64,000 nt of DNA, taken from the NCBI GenBank assembly GCA_945868435.1, contig CAMBLG010000007.1:1-64000 (forward strand). Reading direction: 5' to 3'. Below, one piece after another: positions 35,362 to 44,873 of the stretch (positions are counted from its first letter, which is position 1; every line of letters starts with the position of its first letter). The notes under the pieces were generated by a model. The model made no database searches and was not told the origin of the DNA. It saw only the letters and a list, made by a program, of their open reading frames with translations. Source of the stretch: an uncultured Lachnospiraceae bacterium (lineage in GTDB: Bacteria; Bacillota; Clostridia; Lachnospirales; Lachnospiraceae). The position numbers were made by a program, and so were the translations under genes.

Positions 35362-35670
35362 ATGAGTAAAAATCTTAGAACAGAGGCTGTGGATCATTTA
35401 TTTGACGCAATACTTTGTCTTGAGAATAAAGAGGAATGTTACACATTTTTTGAAGATGTGTGTACGGTGAATGAGCTGTTATCCCTGTCACAGAGGTTTG
35501 AGGTGGCGAAGATGCTCCGGGATCAGAAAACTTATCTGGACATTGCGGAGAAGACGGGGGCTTCTACTGCTACGATCAGTCGTGTGAATCGTTCTCTTAA
35601 TTACGGAAATGATGGATATGATATGGTGTTTGCCCGTCTGGAAGAGACGGAGGAAGAACCGACAGAATAA
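35362..35670 (+). CDS. YerC/YecD-type TrpR-like regulator
   Basis: ATG 35362 follows GAGGGA, and an in-frame start 33 bases before has no such site. 102 residues. The protein has the TrpR-fold signature LLSLSQRFEVAKMLRDQKTY and the helix-turn-helix IAEKTGASTATISRVNRSL. Members of this family are small DNA-binding proteins of little known role. It sits 0.8 kb upstream of pcrA, separated by a DUF1836 gene on the other strand. Confidence 0.88.
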   Translation: MSKNLRTEAVDHLFDAILCLENKEECYTFFEDVCTVNELLSLSQRFEVAKMLRDQKTYLDIAEKTGASTATISRVNRSLNYGNDGYDMVFARLEETEEEPTE

Positions 35671-35686
35671 TGGGATTGCATATGTG

Positions 35687-35718
35687 AAAGGAGCTCTCAA
35701 AAAGAGAACTCCTTTTTT
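35687..35718. terminator. Terminator between converging genes
   Basis: AAAGGAG-TCTC pairs with GAGA-CTCCTTT around AAAAA, followed by a T run. It can work on both strands. Confidence 0.85.
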
Positions 35719-35731
35719 GCCGCATTGTGTG

Positions 35732-36367
35732 TTATTCAGAATGGGAATCGGATTCTTTATGTCCTCCCCGGGTGGCATCGGACGGATGAAGATCATCGAT
35801 GACGCTTTCCAGGATCATCTTCTTGATGAAGATGTCGTAGCTCAACAGACAAATGAAGCTGAAGGTCTGCAAAAACTGCCGGTCTTCTTCCGGAAAATCC
35901 TGAAAGGTCTCGTGGGCGAGATTGTATTTCTTGCCTAGATTCTTGAGAATTTTCTCCGACTCCGTCTTTTCGAGATGGAAGACCTCATTGTAGATATCTT
36001 CCATATTAAATCCGTCTTTGCTGCCGAAATAGTGGTCAGTCAGTGGATTAAGGATCGTCTGAATATCGCTGATACTCAGGATATTTTTGAAATAGTAGAT
36101 AAAGATCAACGTCAGAAGATGCTCCTTGGAGTATTTTTTCTTCTCCGGCGGTGGAAGCAGATCGTTCTTGGCGTAGTTGTTGATCATGGTTTTGGTCAGA
36201 ATCTTATCGTTTTCATAGCGTTTGCAGGCATTTAACTGCTCGTCCATGAAGGTTGTAACCTGATCCATATATAAACCGATATTCGGAATATCTTCTGTTT
36301 TGACATAGTCAATTGATTTCAGCTTCTGAAGCAGGTCTGCCAGAAAGCTCTTCACATCATTCTCCAT
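35732..36367 (-). CDS. DUF1836 protein, probable DNA-binding regulator
   Basis: ATG 36367 is preferred, with AGGTG 8 bases upstream; GTG 36376 would overlap that site. 211 residues. The DUF1836 core is clear: QVTTFMDEQL, LTKTMINNYAKNDLLPPP (a MerR-like helix-turn-helix followed by the PP loop) and KKYSKEHLLTLIFIYYFK. The C-terminal ~100 residues are helical, with an acidic region. Targets unknown. Divergent from pcrA by ~150 bases. Confidence 0.82.
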   Translation of the reverse strand: MENDVKSFLADLLQKLKSIDYVKTEDIPNIGLYMDQVTTFMDEQLNACKRYENDKILTKTMINNYAKNDLLPPPEKKKYSKEHLLTLIFIYYFKNILSISDIQTILNPLTDHYFGSKDGFNMEDIYNEVFHLEKTESEKILKNLGKKYNLAHETFQDFPEEDRQFLQTFSFICLLSYDIFIKKMILESVIDDLHPSDATRGGHKESDSHSE

Positions 36368-36472
36368 AATGGTCACCTCATATCACATTATATAGTATTG
36401 AAAACTAGATGACAAGGAAAAAATAAAATTTTCAAAAAATGATAAGAATGTATGTTCTGTACCGATGAGATA

Positions 36473-36481
36473 TGTTATAAT
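36473..36481 (+). promoter_or_regulatory. Extended -10 promoter of pcrA
   Basis: TGTTATAAT with no clear -35, 34 bases before the start codon. Confidence 0.55.
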
Positions 36482-36514
36482 GAAGCAATCGAAAAACAAA
36501 CAAGGGAGCAAGCG

Positions 36515-38746
36515 ATGAACTTACTTGATGTACTGAACCGGGAACAATGTGAAGCAGTAACAACGACAGAGGGGCCACTTCTGATTTTGGCGGGGGCTGG
36601 ATCCGGCAAGACCAGGGTACTTACGCATCGAACCGCGTATCTGATTGATGAGGTGGGAGTGAACCCTTACAATATTATGGCAATCACCTTTACCAACAAG
36701 GCGGCGGGGGAGATGCGGGAACGTATAGACCAAATGGTGGGCTACGGCTCTGAGAGTATTTGGGTTTCCACCTTTCACTCCACGTGTGTGCGGATTTTGC
36801 GCCGCTACATTGACCGGCTGGGGTATGGAACGAATTTTACCATATATGATGCGGATGATCAGAAGACACTTATGAAGGATATCTGTAAGCGTCTGGAAAT
36901 CGATACGAAGATTCACAAAGAGAAAATGTTTTTGTCGGTGATTTCTTCTGCAAAGGACGAGCTCATTGACCCCATCGAATTCGAGAACCGTGCGGCAGGC
37001 GATTATAACAAAAGGCGTCAGGCGCAGGTATATCGGGAATATCAGCAGGCGCTTAAGCAGAACAACGCGCTGGATTTTGACGATCTGATCATGAAGACAG
37101 TGGAGCTGTTTAAGCTGGATAAAGAGGTGTTGAACAGTTATCAGGAGCGTTTCCGCTATATCATGGTGGATGAGTATCAGGACACGAACACGGCGCAGTT
37201 TGAGTTGATCCGGCTTCTGGCGATGAAATATAAGAACCTGTGTGTTGTGGGTGATGACGACCAGTCGATTTACAAATTCCGCGGTGCGAATATCTACAAT
37301 ATTTTGAATTTTGAAACGCATTTTCCGGATGCGAAGGTGATTAAACTGGAACAGAATTACCGCAGTACCCAGACGATACTGGACGCGGCCAACAGCGTGA
37401 TTGCCAACAATGTGGGGCGCAAGGAGAAGCGGCTGTGGACAAAGAACGGTGAGGGGGATAAGATTACCTTTGAGCAGCTGGACAGCGGCTATGAGGAAGC
37501 GGATTATATTGCAAGAGATATTGCCAGAAAAGTTCGGAATGGAGAATATACCTATCGGGACTGTGCGATTCTGTACCGAACCAATGCGCAGTCGCGTCTT
37601 TTTGAGGAGCGGTTTATCGCAGGGAATATTCCATATAAGATTGTTGGGGGCGTGAACTTCTACGCGAGAAAAGAAATCAAGGACGTTCTCAGCTATCTGA
37701 AAACCATCGACAACGGACAGGATGATCTGGCGGTGCGCCGAATCATCAATGTGCCGAAGCGTGGCATCGGTGCCACCACCATCAGTCGTGTGGCGGCGTA
37801 TGCAGGGGAGCAGGAGATGAGCTTTTACCAGGCGCTTCGCATGGCAGGGGATATTCCGGGTATTGGCAAGGCGGAGACGAAAATCCGGCCGTTCGTGCTT
37901 TTTATCCAGTCGATGCGGGCGAAGGCGGAGGTGCTGTCCGTGTCAGAGCTTTTGAGCGAGGTCATCGAGACGACTGGGTATGTGGCGGAACTGAAGGCAG
38001 AAGGAACCGAGGAAGCGGAGGCAAGAATTGAGAACATCGATGAATTGATATCCAAAGCAGTGGATTACGAGCAGGGAGAAGAACACCCGACTCTGAGCGG
38101 ATTTCTGGAGGAGGTCGCGCTGGTGGCAGACATCGACTCTCTGGAGGAGGACAGTGATTATGTAGTGCTCATGACGTTGCACAGCGCCAAGGGACTGGAG
38201 TTCCCCAATGTGTATCTGGCAGGTATGGAGGATGGGCTGTTTCCAAGCTATATGTCTATCAACAGTGATCATGCGGATGCGGAAATGGAGGAAGAACGCC
38301 GCCTGGCGTATGTGGGGATCACCCGTGCAAAGAAGGATCTCACCATCACGTCGGCAAGGATGCGGATGATACGAGGAGAGACCCAGTATGGCAAGGTATC
38401 ACGGTTCGTAAAGGAGATACCGGTGGAGCTTTTGAACCGGGAGATATATGAGGCGAAGAGTTATGAGGAGCCCCGGCAGGATAATAGCTTCCAAAAGGCG
38501 AAGCAGGCGTTTCGGAGCGTGCCTGTATATACACCTGCCAGGAATCAGCGGGATTTTGGCGCGGCATCGGACAGTGCCGGTGGATTGAGTTACGGTGTGG
38601 GAGACCGTGTGCGTCACATGAAGTTCGGTGATGGCGAGGTGACGGCCATTGCCTCCGGCGGCAGAGACTATGAGGTGACCGTGGATTTTGATAAGGTGGG
38701 GACAAAGAAGATGTTTGCGTCCTTTGCAAAATTAAAAAAATTATAA
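36515..38746 (+). CDS. pcrA: UvrD/PcrA-type DNA helicase
   Basis: ATG 36515 has AGGGAG upstream and gives MNLLDVLNREQCEAV; the open frame before it lies upstream of the promoter. 743 residues, the PcrA length. Superfamily 1A motifs: Walker A LAGAGSGKTRVL, motif Ia TFTNKAAGEM, motif II VDEYQDTN, motif III GDDDQSIYKFRGA, motif IV LEQNYRST, motif V VVLMTLHSAKGLEF and motif VI EEERRLAYVGITRAK. The C-terminus has the VGDRVRHMKFGDG Tudor-like tail of PcrA. It acts in repair, replication restart and RecA removal. Confidence 0.95.
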   Translation: MNLLDVLNREQCEAVTTTEGPLLILAGAGSGKTRVLTHRTAYLIDEVGVNPYNIMAITFTNKAAGEMRERIDQMVGYGSESIWVSTFHSTCVRILRRYIDRLGYGTNFTIYDADDQKTLMKDICKRLEIDTKIHKEKMFLSVISSAKDELIDPIEFENRAAGDYNKRRQAQVYREYQQALKQNNALDFDDLIMKTVELFKLDKEVLNSYQERFRYIMVDEYQDTNTAQFELIRLLAMKYKNLCVVGDDDQSIYKFRGANIYNILNFETHFPDAKVIKLEQNYRSTQTILDAANSVIANNVGRKEKRLWTKNGEGDKITFEQLDSGYEEADYIARDIARKVRNGEYTYRDCAILYRTNAQSRLFEERFIAGNIPYKIVGGVNFYARKEIKDVLSYLKTIDNGQDDLAVRRIINVPKRGIGATTISRVAAYAGEQEMSFYQALRMAGDIPGIGKAETKIRPFVLFIQSMRAKAEVLSVSELLSEVIETTGYVAELKAEGTEEAEARIENIDELISKAVDYEQGEEHPTLSGFLEEVALVADIDSLEEDSDYVVLMTLHSAKGLEFPNVYLAGMEDGLFPSYMSINSDHADAEMEEERRLAYVGITRAKKDLTITSARMRMIRGETQYGKVSRFVKEIPVELLNREIYEAKSYEEPRQDNSFQKAKQAFRSVPVYTPARNQRDFGAASDSAGGLSYGVGDRVRHMKFGDGEVTAIASGGRDYEVTVDFDKVGTKKMFASFAKLKKL

Positions 38747-38848
38747 AGAAATAATTTTTTTTTCTAAAAAACATATTTTTTCGTAGGAAATAGGGATAAT
38801 ATATGCTATAATCATATATATAAAACAAGAGAAGGGGTGATGCGTACG

Positions 38849-39175
38849 ATGAGTAAACTCGAGGACATTTTAGCATCAGAGAAGGTGAATGACATGTTAT
38901 CTGCTATGAAGTTAAACGATTTGGTTAAGAAGGAAGAAGAAAAGAAGAAACCATCGAAGGCCTTGATCGTGTTTGCAGTCATTGGCGTTGTTGTTGCAGT
39001 AGCTGCAGCAGTGTATGGAATTTACAGATTCTTTACACCGGATTATCTGGATGACTTTGAGGACGATTTTGAGGATGAGTTCGACAATGACTTCTTCGAG
39101 GATGAGGATGACGAGCCGGCTGCTTCCGCAAAGGCTGAGCCAGCAGCAAAGGAAGAGGCGCCGGAGGAAGAGTAA
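38849..39175 (+). CDS. Small acidic-tailed membrane protein
   Basis: ATG 38849 suits the GAAGGGG site (11 bases); ATG 38840 would be too close. 108 residues: charged N-terminus (LVKKEEEKKKPSK), one helix (ALIVFAVIGVVVAVAAAVYG), then a tail dominated by Asp/Glu/Phe (DDFEDDFEDEFDND) and an Ala/Glu end. The extracytoplasmic or cytosolic side of the tail cannot be fixed. No known function. TGCTATAAT (38804-38812) is its promoter. Confidence 0.7.
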   Translation: MSKLEDILASEKVNDMLSAMKLNDLVKKEEEKKKPSKALIVFAVIGVVVAVAAAVYGIYRFFTPDYLDDFEDDFEDEFDNDFFEDEDDEPAASAKAEPAAKEEAPEEE

Positions 39176-39224
39176 TCTTTTCTGAAAAGAGTGAAGTACA
39201 GTGGCAATTTGTACGGAAAGCAAT

Positions 39225-39252
39225 GAGGGACTGCGCAGGTAGTCCCTCGTTT
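39225..39252 (+). terminator. Rho-independent terminator
   Basis: GAGGGACT pairs with AGTCCCTC around GCGCAGGT, then GTTTT. Confidence 0.8.
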
Positions 39253-39286
39253 TACGTTATGTATTAATCGATAAAAGGAGAGCGAG

Positions 39287-40681
39287 ATGAAAAAGGGGCA
39301 GATTGCAGAAGGTGTTGTAGTCCGAGTGGACTTTCCCAACAAGGGCATTGTGATAACAGATGAGGGGGAGCACGTAATCGTGAAGAACACGATTCCCGGG
39401 CAACGAGTAAGGTTTGGCGTCAATAAGGCCAGAAAAGGGAAAGCGGAGGCGAGACTTTTAGAGACACTTGAGAAGTCTCCTTTAGAGACGGAGAGTACCT
39501 GCCCGCATTTTGGTGCGTGTGGAGGCTGCACCTACCAGAGTCTTCCTTATGAAAAGCAGTTAGACCTGAAGGAAAAACAGATCAGGGAACTTCTAGATCA
39601 TGCAATCGGTGACCGATGCTCTTATGAATTCCTTGGAATTAAGGGAAGCCCGCGCACCAATGCGTTTCGTAACAAGATGGAATTTTCCTTTGGAGACGCC
39701 TATAAGGATGGCCCGTTGGCCCTGGGTATGCATAAGAGGGGAAGCTTTTATGATATTGTAACAGTGTCGGATTGTCAGATCGTGGATGCGGATTTTCGCG
39801 CGATTCTTACTGCGACCCTTAGCTTTTTTCAGGAGAAGGGAATCTCCTATTATCACAGATTGCGCCATACCGGTTATCTGCGCCATCTTCTTGTGCGTAA
39901 AGCGGTAAGAACCGGCGAGATCCTGGTAGATCTGGTTACCACAACCGAGCGTGCGGGAATAGAGCAGGAGCTTCTTGCCGGATGGAAGGATGCACTTCTT
40001 GCGCTTTCACTGGAAGGAAAACTGAAGGGAATCTTACATACCCGAAATGACAGTGTGGCAGATGTGGTGAAGAATGAGGGAACAGATACTTTATACGGAG
40101 ATGATTTCTTCTATGAGGAGCTGCTGGGGCTTCGATTTAAAATCTCACCTTTTTCGTTCTTCCAGACTAATTCTCTTGGTGCAGAGGTGCTGTATGAAAC
40201 TGCGCGGGAATTTATTCTTGGGGATCAGGCCAACCGCCTGAACGACAAGGTGGTGTATGATCTGTACAGCGGAACCGGAACGATTGCCCAGATGCTTGCT
40301 TCCGTCAGCAAGGAAGTCGTCGGCGTGGAAATCGTGGAGGAGGCTGTGGAGGCTGCAAAGGAGAATGCGGCATTGAACGGGCTGACCAACTGCCGTTTTC
40401 TTGCAGGGGACGTGCTCAAGGTGCTGGATACCATCGAGGAGCGTCCGGATTATATCGTTCTGGATCCGCCGAGAGACGGCATCCACCCAAAGGCGTTGGA
40501 GAAGATTATCGCTTACGGGGTGGAGCATATGGTGTACATCTCCTGTAAGCCGACCAGTCTGACCAGGGATCTGGAGGTACTTCTGGCACGGGGCTATATG
40601 GTGGAGAAGGTGTGCCTCATTGATCTCTTCCCGGCCAGCTATCACTGTGAGACGGTGTGCCTTCTGTCGAAGAAACATTAA
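39287..40681 (+). CDS. 23S rRNA (uracil-5-)-methyltransferase, RlmD/RumA family
   Basis: 464 residues. An N-terminal TRAM domain (KKGQIAEGVVVRVDFPNKG) is followed by the iron-sulfur Cys set (CPHFGACGGC) and a C-terminal SAM domain with VYDLYSGTGTIAQ, LDPPRDGIHP and the catalytic Cys in YISCKPTSL. It methylates U in 23S rRNA (position 1939 or 747 type), or tRNA U54 in some relatives; the exact site cannot be told from sequence. AAGGAGAGCG precedes the ATG. Confidence 0.9.
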   Translation: MKKGQIAEGVVVRVDFPNKGIVITDEGEHVIVKNTIPGQRVRFGVNKARKGKAEARLLETLEKSPLETESTCPHFGACGGCTYQSLPYEKQLDLKEKQIRELLDHAIGDRCSYEFLGIKGSPRTNAFRNKMEFSFGDAYKDGPLALGMHKRGSFYDIVTVSDCQIVDADFRAILTATLSFFQEKGISYYHRLRHTGYLRHLLVRKAVRTGEILVDLVTTTERAGIEQELLAGWKDALLALSLEGKLKGILHTRNDSVADVVKNEGTDTLYGDDFFYEELLGLRFKISPFSFFQTNSLGAEVLYETAREFILGDQANRLNDKVVYDLYSGTGTIAQMLASVSKEVVGVEIVEEAVEAAKENAALNGLTNCRFLAGDVLKVLDTIEERPDYIVLDPPRDGIHPKALEKIIAYGVEHMVYISCKPTSLTRDLEVLLARGYMVEKVCLIDLFPASYHCETVCLLSKKH

Positions 40682-40705
40682 CTTTTGCGTGATAGAACTT
40701 ATGAG

Positions 40706-40735
40706 GTTTACGCTTGTGAGGATACAAGTGTAAAC
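40706..40735 (+). other. Inverted repeat upstream of larE
   Basis: GTTTACGCTTGT pairs with ACAAGTGTAAAC (one G-T pair) around GAGGAT. No T run follows, so it is more likely a leader structure or operator than a terminator. Confidence 0.5.
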
Positions 40736-40775
40736 ACAGATTGGAGTGCATGGAATATAAGGAGGAAAACGAGTC

Positions 40776-41657
40776 GTGACAGACAACAGAGAGATGGGAC
40801 AGCTTAGCCCGGAACTATTAAATAAATACGAATCCCTGAAAGAATATCTGAAGTCGCTGCACAGCGTTGCGGTTGCATTTTCCAGTGGGGTGGACTCTAC
40901 CTTTCTGCTCTATGCGGCAAGAGAGGCACTGGGAGATGCGGTCATTGCAGTAACGGCCTCGTCCTGCTCGTTTCCGGTTCGGGAACTGGAAGAAGCAAAA
41001 GAGTATTGCAGCGAACAGGGAATCCGGCATTTTATATGCCAATCCGAGGAACTTAAGATTGAAGGGTTCGCCCAGAATCCCAAGAACCGGTGCTATCTGT
41101 GCAAACGAGAGTTGTTCGAGAAGATTCGGATGATTGCGAAGGCAGAGCATATGGAAGCTATTGTGGAAGGCTCGAATGTGGATGATAACGGAGATTATCG
41201 ACCGGGACTGGTTGCGGTGGAAGAGCTGGGAATCAAGAGTCCGCTTAGGGAATGTGGCTTTACAAAAGAAGAGATACGCCTTCTCTCCCAGGAGTTTGGT
41301 CTCCCTACCTGGGATAAGCAATCCTTCGCCTGTCTGTCCAGTCGGTTTCCGTATGGGGAGACGATTACCGAGGAGAAGCTTCACATGGTAGACCGTGCGG
41401 AGCAGTTTTTGCTGGACCAGGGCTTCCATCAGCTTCGAGTCCGCATCCACGATCGAATTGCAAGAATCGAACTTCTCCCGGAGGAATTTCCTAAATTTAT
41501 GAGGGAGGAGATTCGGTTTAAGGTGTATCAGGAATTTCGCAAGATCGGTTTTTCCTATGTGGCGTTGGATCTTTTGGGGTATCGTACCGGCAGTATGAAT
41601 GAGACACTTTCGGAAACGGAATTGGCACAGGGAACTATCTCAACTCTAAAAAAATAG
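40776..41657 (+). CDS. larE: ATP-dependent sacrificial sulfur transferase LarE
   Basis: GTG 40776 has AAGGAGG 10 bases before it. 293 residues. The PP-loop is FSSGVDSTFLLYA (~35). Then come RCYLCKREL, EGSNVDDNGDYRPG and FACLSSRFPYGE, which holds Cys186 at the place of the sulfur-donor Cys of Lactobacillus LarE. LarE thiolates the pyridinium cofactor of lactate racemase (nickel pincer nucleotide). larA, larB and larC are not nearby. An alternative is a role in another nickel-pincer enzyme. Confidence 0.88.
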   Translation: MTDNREMGQLSPELLNKYESLKEYLKSLHSVAVAFSSGVDSTFLLYAAREALGDAVIAVTASSCSFPVRELEEAKEYCSEQGIRHFICQSEELKIEGFAQNPKNRCYLCKRELFEKIRMIAKAEHMEAIVEGSNVDDNGDYRPGLVAVEELGIKSPLRECGFTKEEIRLLSQEFGLPTWDKQSFACLSSRFPYGETITEEKLHMVDRAEQFLLDQGFHQLRVRIHDRIARIELLPEEFPKFMREEIRFKVYQEFRKIGFSYVALDLLGYRTGSMNETLSETELAQGTISTLKK

Positions 41658-41659
41658 AG

Positions 41660-41688
41660 TTTTCATTTTATGGAAAATCCGTTATAAT
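41660..41688 (+). promoter_or_regulatory. Promoter of the lipoprotein/chemoreceptor operon
   Basis: TTTTCA, 17-base spacer, TATAAT (41683-41688). The -10 lies within the left arm of the larE terminator, so transcripts from here start after that arm and cannot form the hairpin. Confidence 0.65.
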
Positions 41689-41718
41689 AATAGTATGTTA
41701 TTGGTATAACGGTTTTTT
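41679..41718 (+). terminator. Terminator of larE
   Basis: CCGTTATA pairs with TATAACGG, with inner ATAA/TTAT, then TTTTTT. Its left arm contains the -10 box of the next promoter. Confidence 0.8.
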
Positions 41719-41733
41719 GTTAGGAGGATGCAA

Positions 41734-42930
41734 ATGAGGAAACGGATATTGGGGCTTTTGGCGGCCTGTGCCCTTGGGCTGATGGGGTGCGGAGCAGGTG
41801 CGCAGATTGACGATTATGCGACCAACGAGGGATATGAGACCGATGCGGGAACTGCTTCGGCAAAGGAAGAAGATTCCGGCGTAAGTACCGGAAACGCAGG
41901 AATCGCGGCAAATGAGATTAAGATAGGAGTGCTGCATCTGACCGATCCGGCGGAGGGAAGTGGATATACCTATACGCATGATCTCGGAATTCAGGGAATG
42001 CAGAAGAATCTCGGGTTGTCTGATTCTCAGATTGTCCGCAAAATTAATGTGGATGATACGGATGCGGATGCTACGAGGACCGCTATTCAGGAATGCATTG
42101 ATGAGGGCTGCAACATCATTTTTACCACCAGTTGGGGATATATGGAAGTGACCGCAGAGATGGCGGAGGAATATCCGGATATCTATTTCTGTCATGGAAC
42201 GGGTTACATGAGTAATGGGACGAATTTTGTTAACTATTTCGGAAGAATCTATCAGGCCCGTTATCTCAGCGGAATCGTAGCTGGAATGAATACGAAGACC
42301 AATATGATCGGATATGTGGCAGCACAGGATTCTTCCAATTCTGAGGTGACCGGTGGAATCGACGCTTTTGCCATCGGTGTTGCGAAGGTCAATCCGGATG
42401 CGAAAATCTACGTTGTTGTGACCAATAGCTGGTATGACCCGGAGGGCGAGGCTGCGGCAGCAGAGAAACTTCTGAATATGGGCTGTGATGTTATGGCACA
42501 GCACTGCGATACGGCTTCTCCCCAGACGCTCGCGGAGGATGCGGGGGTGTATGGAATCGGCTATAATTCCGACATGAGCAAGGAGACGCCGGATTCCTGT
42601 CTCACCAGTGTCATCTGGAACTGGAGTGCCTATTATACTTCTGCGGTACAGAGCGTGATCGAAGGAACCTGGACAGGAGAAAATTACTACGGTGGTATGG
42701 CAGAAGGTCTTGTGGATGTTACAGACCTTGCGGATTTCTGTGTGGATGGAACGCAGGAAGAGGTAGCAGAAGAGCAGGCCGCAATCCTATCAGGGGAGAG
42801 CAATGTCTTTGATGGTGTGATGGAGACCAACACCGGAGAGACGGTAGGTGTTGAAGGCGGCACGCTGGATGATGGGACCATTACCGGTGGAATTAACTGG
42901 TATTACAAGAACGTAGTCGTTGTGGAGTAG
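41734..42930 (+). CDS. BMP/PnrA-family substrate-binding lipoprotein
   Basis: ATG 41734 lies 6 bases after TAGGAGG. 398 residues. Lipoprotein signal with lipobox LGLMGC (Cys19), a Glu/Ala-rich linker (~22-50), then a basic-membrane-protein type periplasmic-binding domain ([20 protein letters not shown] ... [13 protein letters not shown]). The family binds nucleosides, autoinducer-2-like sugars or other small ligands for ABC importers. Here no permease or ATPase follows; an MCP gene starts 11 bases downstream. It may therefore act as the ligand-binding partner of the chemoreceptor. Confidence 0.85.
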   Translation: MRKRILGLLAACALGLMGCGAGAQIDDYATNEGYETDAGTASAKEEDSGVSTGNAGIAANEIKIGVLHLTDPAEGSGYTYTHDLGIQGMQKNLGLSDSQIVRKINVDDTDADATRTAIQECIDEGCNIIFTTSWGYMEVTAEMAEEYPDIYFCHGTGYMSNGTNFVNYFGRIYQARYLSGIVAGMNTKTNMIGYVAAQDSSNSEVTGGIDAFAIGVAKVNPDAKIYVVVTNSWYDPEGEAAAAEKLLNMGCDVMAQHCDTASPQTLAEDAGVYGIGYNSDMSKETPDSCLTSVIWNWSAYYTSAVQSVIEGTWTGENYYGGMAEGLVDVTDLADFCVDGTQEEVAEEQAAILSGESNVFDGVMETNTGETVGVEGGTLDDGTITGGINWYYKNVVVVE

Positions 42931-42941
42931 GAGGGAAGGAT

Positions 42942-44657
42942 ATGCAGAATAAATTCGGAATGACATTGAAGAAGAAAATCCTTAGTATGATCCTGCTTCC
43001 GGTGCTGGTTCTTGGTCTTGTGGTTATTATTCTTTCCATGACCGTGATCAAAGGTGCACTGATCCGTGAGGTTCGGCTGGCACTGCAGAGTGTGGCAACG
43101 GCTACTTATGCGGCTTATGACCAGAATTCAGGAGATTATGTGGAATCGACCAACGGCGATGTCTGGAAGGGGGGTTTTAACATATCCAAATCCGACAGCA
43201 TCGTCGATACCATCAAGGAAAAGTCGGGAGTAGAGGTAACCTTTTTCTATGGGGATCGAAGAATTATGACTTCCGCCAAGGATAAAGATGGCAACCGGAT
43301 TCTGGGGTCCAGGGCCGGTGATGTCATTGTGGAGAAGGTGCTCAATGGCGGACAGGAGTATTTCAGCAAGAATGTATCGATTGATGGCACGCTCTATTAT
43401 GGTTACTATGTTCCGGTGTACCAGTCATCCGGAGCTGCCCCCGTTGGAATGGTGTTTGTTGGAGCGCAAAAGTCGGAAAAGGATGCAGTCATCAATCAGA
43501 TTGTGTACGCGATCGTTTTCATGGTTGTGTTTCTGATGGCGGCGTGTATGCTGCTTGGCTTCATTTTTGCATCATCCCTTTCCCGTTCTCTCAAGAAGAG
43601 TATCGGTGCGGTACAGTCAGTTGCCACCGGTAATCTTCGCACACCGGTGGATGAGAAGCTGTTAAAACAAAAGGATGAGGTCGGAGATCTCACCAGAGGC
43701 ATTAAGCGGCTGCAGGATGAGATGACGAGGAGTATTGAGTTCATTGCAAGCAACAGTAAGGCGGTTCTTGAGGCATCAGGAGCATTGGAGACTACCGCGA
43801 AGGAGACAACGTCTTCCATGCGTGAGGTGGAGAATTCCATGAACGATATTGCCCAGAGTGCTTCCCAGCAGGCAAAGATTTCCGGGGACGCATCCGTTTA
43901 TGTTGCTCAGATGGGAGAAAAGATAGAGCAGACCAGCCGTGAAGTGGATGAGTTGAAAATGAATGCGGAAGCAATGCGTGAGTCTGAGGAAGAGACGGCT
44001 GCTACCATGGGCAGACTTTTGGAGAGCAACAGTGAAGTGGATCGTCTGATCCGTGAGATTGCGCAGCAGACCAAACAGACCAACGAGTCGGCACAGAAGA
44101 TTAAGGAAGCGACAGATATTATTGCAAGCATTGCCGAGGAGACAAGTCTCCTAAGTCTGAACGCCAGCATTGAGGCTGCTCGGGCGGGAGAGAACGGACG
44201 CGGGTTTGCGGTAGTCGCAGAGCAGATTCAGAAGCTTGCGCAGCAGTCGGATGAGTCCAGCAAGAAAATTGATGAGATCATCCGCCAGCTTATTGAAGAT
44301 TCCGACCGGACCGTTGGCACGATGGAGCAGGTAATGTCCACCGTGTTCGCGCAGACGGAGCATATGCAGCAGACCAGCGAAAAGACCCAGGAAGTGAGAG
44401 AACGGCTTGGCGTATCGCTGGATAGCATGGCTGTCATCGAGGAAAGCGTTGCATACCTCAACAAGGCACGTCAGGAAATTGTGCGGACCGTACAGGAGCT
44501 TTCCGATATTGCGAAGCAGAACGCAGCGACAACACAGGAGGTCTGCGCAACTGTGAATCTGGTTACCGAAGGATTCGGCAGTGTCGAGGGAAGCACGGAA
44601 GATCTGCGGTCGATCGCAGATGGATTGGAAGACAGTATGGGACATTTCAGTGTATAA
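42942..44657 (+). CDS. Methyl-accepting chemotaxis protein with Cache-type sensor
   Basis: 571 residues. First helix ([19 protein letters not shown]), extracytoplasmic sensor of ~150 residues resembling a single Cache domain ([26 protein letters not shown]), second helix (~190-212), HAMP (~212-265), and a cytoplasmic coiled-coil signalling domain with the conserved tip [20 protein letters not shown]. It signals to CheA/CheW. GGAGGGAAGG lies before the ATG. Placed in one operon with a lipoprotein that can bind ligand; this suggests indirect sensing of a bound solute. Confidence 0.92.
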   Translation: MQNKFGMTLKKKILSMILLPVLVLGLVVIILSMTVIKGALIREVRLALQSVATATYAAYDQNSGDYVESTNGDVWKGGFNISKSDSIVDTIKEKSGVEVTFFYGDRRIMTSAKDKDGNRILGSRAGDVIVEKVLNGGQEYFSKNVSIDGTLYYGYYVPVYQSSGAAPVGMVFVGAQKSEKDAVINQIVYAIVFMVVFLMAACMLLGFIFASSLSRSLKKSIGAVQSVATGNLRTPVDEKLLKQKDEVGDLTRGIKRLQDEMTRSIEFIASNSKAVLEASGALETTAKETTSSMREVENSMNDIAQSASQQAKISGDASVYVAQMGEKIEQTSREVDELKMNAEAMRESEEETAATMGRLLESNSEVDRLIREIAQQTKQTNESAQKIKEATDIIASIAEETSLLSLNASIEAARAGENGRGFAVVAEQIQKLAQQSDESSKKIDEIIRQLIEDSDRTVGTMEQVMSTVFAQTEHMQQTSEKTQEVRERLGVSLDSMAVIEESVAYLNKARQEIVRTVQELSDIAKQNAATTQEVCATVNLVTEGFGSVEGSTEDLRSIADGLEDSMGHFSV

Positions 44658-44684
44658 AATGCATAACAGTAAGGTGAGTGAAGG

Positions 44685-44717
44685 AAGCCCCGAATCCATA
44701 TGGATTTGGGGCTTTTT
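44685..44717 (+). terminator. Rho-independent terminator
   Basis: AAGCCCC-AATCC pairs with GGATT-GGGGCTT around ATAT, followed by T. Confidence 0.88.
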
Positions 44718-44873
44718 CCAAGATTCAGGAGAAGAAGGATTTTACGAAAATGGAAAAGGTGTTGTGTGAGGTGGAAAGAGAAATCAGAAGAGATGTTTAA
44801 CATGAAAAAGTATGGTTATTATCCTTGTTTTCTGCTACAATAACAATAGGTGAATGAGAAAGAAGGAGAGAAC

